Source: Artemisia argyi (taxonomy: Eukaryota > Streptophyta > Magnoliopsida > Asterales > Asteraceae). From it: a stretch of DNA of 64,000 nt. Shown in pieces: positions 58,624 through 64,000 of this stretch. The position numbers were made by a program, and so were the translations under genes. How positions within the stretch are numbered: position 1 is the stretch's first letter; every line of letters starts with the position of its first letter. The notes beneath the pieces are model-generated. The model saw only the letters and a program-made list of their open reading frames with translations, was not told the origin of the DNA and did not search any database. The stretch covers positions 201,228,718 through 201,292,717 of the forward strand of contig CM060688.1 in assembly GCA_030686995.1 (NCBI GenBank), given 5' to 3'.

Positions 58624-59310
58624 ATTTACATTTTCTTGAGGTCATCTATATCCACTTCATTAACCTGTATCAGAAATATGAGTCGAATTAGGACAACAAT
58701 GTTGGTAACTAAATGAAGGAATCTTAGAACACGTATACTGGACTCATAAAGGCGGATAGGGAAGTCACTTACGCTGTTGTGCGAGCGGTGGACCACTTGG
58801 TGTCCCCACATCTTGTCTTGCATCCGAACAATATGAGCCTATAATGATAAACAAATAAGATGTTCATGAAACTGGTAACCTGTTTTGTGCACAAATCGTA
58901 AATGTGCAGTCTATTAAATGTAAACCGACCTGCACGCTTCTGGTCGAATCTCCATTTGTGAGCAGCATACGTGTTTGTGTGAGTGGTTGTAGTTTGAAAG
59001 TCACATTCAGCAATTAAAATGCATTGTCAACTAAAAATCATGACTTTCATCTAATAAAAATGAAAAAGTAAGCAACTAAATTAAAATTTGATATCCAGTA
59101 ACCAAAAATCCTGAAAACAACATTTCCTACGCACTTTCAAAATGCAAGCCAAACTATCAAAGGACCTCTATAATGATCAAACCAAAACCAATGACTTTTT
59201 CGTAGTTGAAATAGAAATTAAAACAAAGCAACCAATAAATTTTCATAGAATACCTGTACAGCCTTCCTAGTTCCCTTTGGTATATTCTTTAGCTTAAAAT
59301 CCATATTCAT
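58624..59310 (-). pseudogene. Exon-like fragments of an unrecognised gene inside the insertion
   Basis: On the minus strand there is an ATG exon (59310 to about 59255: MNMDFKLKNIPKGTRKAVQ, then GT). A piece near 59020-58930 ends CACAAATGGAGATTCGACC..GTGCAG before GTCGG. A further piece spans about 58840-58775, between ATTATAG and GTAAGTG. The last spans about 58665-58624, after ATACAG and ending in TAA. The splice-like borders suggest real former exons captured by the inserted element. I do not recognise the product, and the frame across pieces is uncertain. Confidence 0.3.
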
Positions 59311-60965
59311 TGTTACCGAAAATTCAAAGACATCATGTTTTCCGACCTATTCTCCGTTAAGCAGCAACAGAAGCACCACATATCTTATGAATAACCTATA
59401 GGTTGAATTAATCAACCTGTTAAGCCAATGAAAGTAACTTATGAGGTTTTCAAAAATCTTAAAATCAAATACTTTTTTGATACCCTAATCCCAAATTGAA
59501 CCATATCAATTAAACCATAAGCAAATGAATATAATGGCAAATTTCAAAATACCCAATTCATAAAACCACAAACACAGTGAAACCCTAATCTTGATTTACA
59601 ATTAAAATCGAAACTTTAACCAAATTAGAAAACCACACGCACATGAAAAAAAAATATAGACTAAAAATTAAGAAAAATCAAAAAATTAAAAAAACGAAAA
59701 CAAAACCTTCGTATCTGCTCTATGAAATCCATTTTGTTTTTGCCATGTGGATCCACGGCAACACATCACCACGGCCGTCAATCATCAGTCCATAACCATG
59801 ACCACCGCTGCAATTGTGAGATGGGATTTTAAGCTGGAAAAGAGATTGAATTTCTAGAAAGTGGTACGATGAAATGAATAATTAAACCAACAGAAGATGA
59901 ATAAATGAAGACGGATCAGATATTGGGCAAGAATCAACGGGCCAAAATAAGCCCAAAAAAATTGGCGGGAAACCCAGACGTAAAAACGGCGTCGTATCGC
60001 ACGGGTTTTAAATATATATAGAATACTTTTAATTAATATATTATTAAAATTAAATAATCTTATAAAAATAAAATGTGTCTTACATATTCGTGTCGAGATG
60101 CGGCAAATGATTTCGAACCGTGCCGGCTGAGAATCTTGTTCTTCTTTCTATTCTCTTCGTTTACAGCCGATCGTGTCTGGGCCTTCTCCGTCATGTACTG
60201 GTCGACATACTTGTTCCACTCAGCCGGCTCCAAGTTCGGAGGAGGATTTCTTCTGATCTCGTCCACTCTCGCAGCCCCACCCTTTCTCGTAAAGTAATCG
60301 CGTTTCAGATCATATTTATTGTCACGTCATCGGGTGGCGAAATATGTTGTGAGCGCCGACCGAATGGTCTCCCACTCCGGTCTGGTGTGGTGGCGCTCCA
60401 AATCGAACATACGCTGCAATCAAATATAGTTAAAATTAATATAAAGATATAAATAAATAAAAAAATGTTAATAAATGTACACATTCAAATAATTAAATAT
60501 AGAGATATAAATAAATAAACAAATTTAAATAAATATGCACATTTAAATAAATAAACACGGTAACATAACAATATATATAAAAGGAAAATGAAATAACTAA
60601 CCCCGACGCTTGGAAGGAAGTTAGCCGTCAGCTCCGGTTCTATATCGTACAAGGAGTCATAGTGTAGCGGCAGCTGTCGAATGAGCTCGCCGACGTAATT
60701 TCCAAACCATGCTTGGTTCGGGCCCACATGAGTGAAGTCCCCTTATCACCAATCTCAAAGTCAATAGACTGTAGGCCAAGAAGTCTCACGGCAGCCTTGA
60801 GCTTCATATTCTTATTTTCTTCGCATGGTCGTTGCCTACCGCCATTCTGACCTCCCCTACCCCTGCCTCCCCCCTGGCCCGACCTCCTCGGCGGGGTCGC
60901 CCTGATCCTGCAATTGGAGTGAGTGAAAACGTCATAAAGTAACTTATATAGATATATGTATGTAT

Positions 60966-61011
60966 ATATATATATATATATATACACATATATCTATATA
61001 TATACATAATA

Positions 61012-61097
<86 letters not shown>
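60966..61097. repeat. TA-rich microsatellite, left block
   Basis: Long (TA)n with a short interruption (CACATATATCTATATATATACATAATATGTGTGTG region), inside a tnpA intron. Open frames reading Tyr-Ile repeats through it are artefacts. Confidence 0.9.
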
Positions 61098-61102
<5 letters not shown>

Positions 61103-61255
61103 AGGTTCTAGAGAAATGTGCATTTCGGTAGAAAAGTGAGAAAATAACTGTGATGCACCACACTTTTTATTCTGCTGCATCACAGTTAATAAACCCGGTG
61201 CATCACAGTTATTTTCTCACTTTTCTATCGAGATCAATTTTTCTCATGATCCCAC
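61098..61255. mobile_element. Small fold-back element between two TA microsatellites
   Basis: Bases 61129-61159 and 61197-61227 are a perfect 31-bp inverted repeat (arm starts TAGAAAAGTGAG, contains TGTGATGCACC). The whole unit sits between (TA)n blocks, as expected of a MITE-like element targeting TA. GCATCACAGTTA occurs twice in direct orientation near the centre. Confidence 0.6.

Positions 61256-61335
<80 letters not shown>
61256..61335. repeat. TA microsatellite, right block
   Basis: Uninterrupted (TA)n of about 80 bp in the first intron of the tnpA-like gene. Confidence 0.9.
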
Positions 61336-61338
<3 letters not shown>

Positions 61339-61612
61339 ATCTAGAAATTCTTACCACTAGCACGGTGCCCGCCCTCAATCTGACGGGTAGGGGAAGGTGG
61401 TGGATCATCGGCACCGTCACCACTATGACTCCGTGCAACTGCTGCTGCCATCTGTAAAAGTACAAGTTGAGTAACATATAGAAATTCGGGAACAAATTAA
61501 CATAAGCATGCACACATTCAAATACATACACATTCAAAAGAAATATACACTTTTAAACAATCCATAACAATTTCATTAAAATAAGTGTCGTTTTACAAGT
61601 TACATTTTAAGA

Positions 61613-64000
61613 TCAATCTGCACAATCAAAATCACTATCATAAACAACATTAGTCGCAACTTCAACTTCATCATCAGAATTGTTTGCGACTTCATTATCA
61701 GAATATGCTAAATCATAAGGATCGTCGTCTTCATCATCAATAAAATCATCGTCATCATCAACAGGAATGATTGGTGGTGGTGGTGCCTCAACTAACGTTG
61801 ATTCACCATCGATATTTAAGGTTCCAGGTTCCAAATCATTCAAATTAGCAGACAGTTGGAGATCGGATGAGTTGTTGCCATGTATCACATCATTATCGTC
61901 TTCTACCACGATGACATCCCAGATTGTGTTGTGATTTACTTCTTGGACGACCTTCCAATGGAGTGGTCGTCTGGCAGGATCTTTAAGGTAGAAGACTTGT
62001 TTTGCTTGTGTTGCGAGAATGTAAGGTTGATCTTCGAACGCATAGCTACATGCCAAAATTTGTGTCATGTTGTTTCTAGTGGTAAAACGTTGGACTCTAC
62101 GGTTTTTGTTGCTTAAGTCGAACCACTTAACTCGAAACAACACAACTTTGAACTGGGAATATGCGAACTCCAGAATATCTTCTAGTTGACCATAATACAT
62201 TTCTCCCTCCTTCTCACCAGGTGAACAAATTCCGCTGTTCTGAGTTGTACGTTTTATATCGCGGCTGTGTACGACAAACCTCACACCATTGACTACGCAA
62301 GAGTTGACTGAGATTGGGGTCGGTGATGGTCCACAAGCCAAAGCGAATAAGTCGGGAGTACAGCTTGGGTCATCGGCTATGTAAAGTTTACGGATCTATG
62401 AAAAAAGATAAGAATAGATGGAGATGAGTAATAGTCGTTATTTATACATGGAAATACATACAATAAGTTTACCTTCGTCTCAAACCAGCTCGGAAATGCT
62501 TGTTGCATGTCGATATTAGGAAATTCGCTGAAAATGTTCATGATATTAGAATAAATCGAAAAGATAACTTGGGAAACAGAAATTTCAAAATATAAACGCA
62601 TACCTCTCGAACTCGTCCATGTACTTGTCGATCTCAGGACTGTTGTGAAGTACATACCATATCACTCTCTTCATTTCTGGGAGACCTAACTTAATCAATG
62701 TCTCTTTACCAAAATTGGTACATAGTGATCGGAACACCTGGAAATCACTGGTTGGGCGAGGACGGTCCTGAGATGCAACGGGATGATTAAATTTTGTCCC
62801 AACACCACGAAAATAACGAGAACAGAAAGTTAATGCTTCATCTGCAATATAACCCTCCGCTATTGAACCCTACGGCTTAGCTTTATTTCGGACATAGTTT
62901 TTAAGCTTCTTCATGTATCTTTCAAATGGATACATCCACCGGAATGAAACATGACCGCCTTGAATAGCCTCTTCAGGTAAATGCATAACCAAGTGAATCA
63001 TAATGTCAAAAAAAGCAGGAGGATATATTTGCTCGAGACTGCACAAAATACTGATCAACTGGTCTTTAGCTTTCTCCATGTCTTTCACCATCAAAGTTCG
63101 GGCGCAAATTTGCTTAAAGAAGAAACAAAGCTCGATCAATGGTGTATAAGTCTGTGCGTCCAAGTATTGCTGAAGTCCATAAGGAAGTAACCGTTGCATC
63201 ATTATATGACAGTCATGAGACTTCATGCCCGTTATATTGTTATCATCTTTGGTCACTTTTGACTTGAACTTGGATCCGAACCCATCTGGTAGCTTAACTG
63301 TTTTGATGTATTGACAGAAGAGTTTTCTTTTATCGGGTGTGAAGGAGTACTTTGCATGAGGCTTCGAGCACTTCCCGTTTTTTTTTGTTTCCGAGCCACA
63401 ACTCCTGTCGAATGCCCAGAGCTTCCAAATCTTGTCTTGCCTTCGCGGTGTCTTTAGATTTGTCATTTATTAACAAGGTGTTCAAGATACTCTCTAACAC
63501 ATTTTTTTCGATATGCATGACATCTAAATTGTGTGGTAGAGAAAGAAAAGACCAATATTTAAGATCGTAGAAGATAGACCGTTTAGTCCAGTTCAGCTCG
63601 TCGTCATGATTACGTTTTATCTTCCCACCCCCATAATCCGGATGTTTCCCCGGCACACGTGTGGGCAATTTCGCAAGTTGAGTCAAGATATCAACTCTGG
63701 TATCTTTTCTAGGAGGCTCTCTATGATCGGGTTCACCACTGAATGTAGTATCGTCCCTCCTCCATTTATGGTTTTTTTTTAAGAATCTTCTATGACCAAC
63801 ATAAGCTGTTTTGCTTATCACACGCGTAGCCGGAGTGTCTACTTTGCATGTAGGGCAAGCGAAGTAACCTTGCCCTTGCCAACCAGACAAACTACTTCGA
63901 GCAAGAAAATCATTGATGGTCCATAAAAGTATCGCTCTCATGTGGAATTGAGTGCCTGTAGCAACGTCCATAGTCAAGATACCTGGTTTATCAATAGTCA
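61613..64000 (-). pseudogene. CACTA TNP2-like transposase (5' part beyond window)
   Basis: Catalytic transposase of En/Spm elements. Minus-strand exons: beyond 64000 to 62604, 62527-62473 and 62395-61613 (GT-AG). The first exon shows the Transposase_21 region (RAILLWTINDFLARSSLSGW, CPTCKVDTP, LPHNLDVMHIEKNVLESIL). DUF4218 (MKSHDCHIMMQRLLPYGLQQ, HLVMHLPEEAIQGG) follows. The last exon carries DUF4216 (GVRFVVHSRDIKRTTQNSG, VVLFRVKWFDL, QVFYLKDPA) and an acidic tail. Lesions: a 9-base A-run (63378-63386) shifts the frame between the first two parts, and an in-frame TAG lies at 62870-62872. It therefore cannot make a full transposase as it stands. Confidence 0.82.

Larger units (their letters stand above)
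55230..60083. other. Giant intron of the tnpA-like gene with about 4.7 kb inserted DNA
   Basis: Flanking splice sites (GTAAGAC at 60083, ATACAG at 55234-55230 on the minus strand) are good. Inside, a GC-rich fold-back (GCCGCC..GGCGGC) near 55330-55350 and a CCCGTGCGATACG string near 60000 suggest TE ends, possibly a Helitron read on the minus strand from about 60020 to 55320. The A/T insertion rule and CTRR end cannot be confirmed. The content includes a 254-bp tandem duplication and exon-like pieces (58624-59310). The rest shows no gene. Confidence 0.45.
54317..61451 (-). pseudogene. CACTA tnpA-like gene (Transposase_24), several stops
   Basis: The protein of this class binds CACTA termini. 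Minus-strand exon model: 61451 to about 61353 (MAAAVARSHSGDGADD); about 60906 to about 60603 ([28 protein letters not shown]); 60413-60084 (RMFDLERHHTRPEW, then ENRKKNKILSRHGSKSFAA); 55229-55125 (HRYPSMFDTYLDTHFKNG); 54998-54815 (FARVIGGKQRGHIPDVGK); 54678-54317 (coiled coil, FVSTNPTWEAF, Ser/Gly and Asp-rich tail). The junctions are GT-AG. Lesions: a frame change near 60730, TGA near 60330 (after TTYFATR) and TAA near 54580 in the coiled coil. The intron 60083-55230 is enlarged by inserted DNA. Function is judged lost. Confidence 0.7.
53384..64000 (-). mobile_element. CACTA (En/Spm) DNA transposon, right part outside window
   Basis: The terminus CACTAGTAAAAAGACAACC is followed by about 500 bp of subterminal repeats, then two minus-strand genes of CACTA type: a Transposase_24 tnpA-like gene and a TNP2 transposase with DUF4218 and DUF4216. 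The opposite terminus is beyond 64000, so target duplication cannot be checked (left triplet GTG). Both genes carry stops or frameshifts. Confidence 0.85.

Noticed and set aside
55320..60020. A confirmed Helitron inside the CACTA intron
   Set aside because: A TC start after A and a CTRR end before T could not both be placed, so only an insertion of unknown class is claimed.
60944..61537. Long frames reading Tyr-Ile repeats
   Set aside because: They are translations of (TA)n microsatellites.

Overview
This is a transposon-rich piece of plant nuclear DNA. It has spliced genes with GT-AG introns, Ty1/copia and Ty3/gypsy LTR retrotransposons with plant-type primer sites (initiator tRNA-Met, tRNA-Asp), Helitrons, Stowaway-like MITEs, a CACTA (En/Spm) transposon, LINE relics and AT-rich spacers. 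The 3' remnant of the copia element resembles reading frames I associate with Asteraceae (Tanacetum/Artemisia type) elements. An Asteraceae host is therefore a reasonable inference but not proven. There are no bacterial-type operons, tRNA or rRNA genes, or CRISPR arrays.

Host locus (1-18,029, resuming at 53,216-53,340). The host sequence is a tandem cluster of RBR (RING1-IBR-Rcat) E3 ubiquitin ligase genes on the minus strand: RBR-1 (856-2090), RBR-2 (12,562-13,842) and RBR-3 (16,321-17,325, RING1 deleted). Each gene has three exons with matching phases. The repeated unit also carries a short Helitron, a MITE and a LINE relic. A diverged, gene-less fourth piece lies at about 11,880-12,540. 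RBR-1 and RBR-2 are separated by insertions: a 2,755-bp Helitron with a perfect empty site in the paralogous unit, an LTR-like block at 7,060-9,670, another short Helitron and a minisatellite.

Nested retrotransposons (18,030-53,215). A copia element with 492-bp LTRs and target duplication TATAC sits in the upstream flank of RBR-3. Two gypsy (Athila-like) elements are nested inside it. Gypsy-1 (21,459-32,282; 1,410-bp LTRs; duplication CAAAG) splits the protease/integrase region. Gypsy-2 (35,019-50,261; 3,431-bp LTRs; duplication ACATC) splits RT from RNase H. LTR divergence counted by eye falls from about 1.4% (copia) to 0.6% (Gypsy-1) to 0.1% (Gypsy-2), as expected for successive insertions. 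Gypsy-2 has an intact 1,908-codon gag-pol frame and looks recently active. The copia and Gypsy-1 frames are broken.

CACTA element (53,384 to beyond 64,000). One CACTA terminus, an array of subterminal hairpin repeats, a tnpA-like (Transposase_24) gene and a TNP2-like transposase gene, all on the minus strand, occupy the right end. Both genes carry disabling changes. One tnpA intron is swollen by about 4.7 kb of inserted DNA.

The signals most worth a second look are four. (1) A decamer GTTWCCACTG recurs through the copia LTRs, gag, pol and 3' region at exact 21-nt spacing and on both strands. (2) Paired hairpin-plus-polypurine modules with compensatory base changes bracket the 3' spacer of both gypsy elements. 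(3) An antisense ORF with its own TATA-like box lies in the copia 3' region. (4) An in-frame duplication in RBR exon 1 creates two competing in-phase splice donors.
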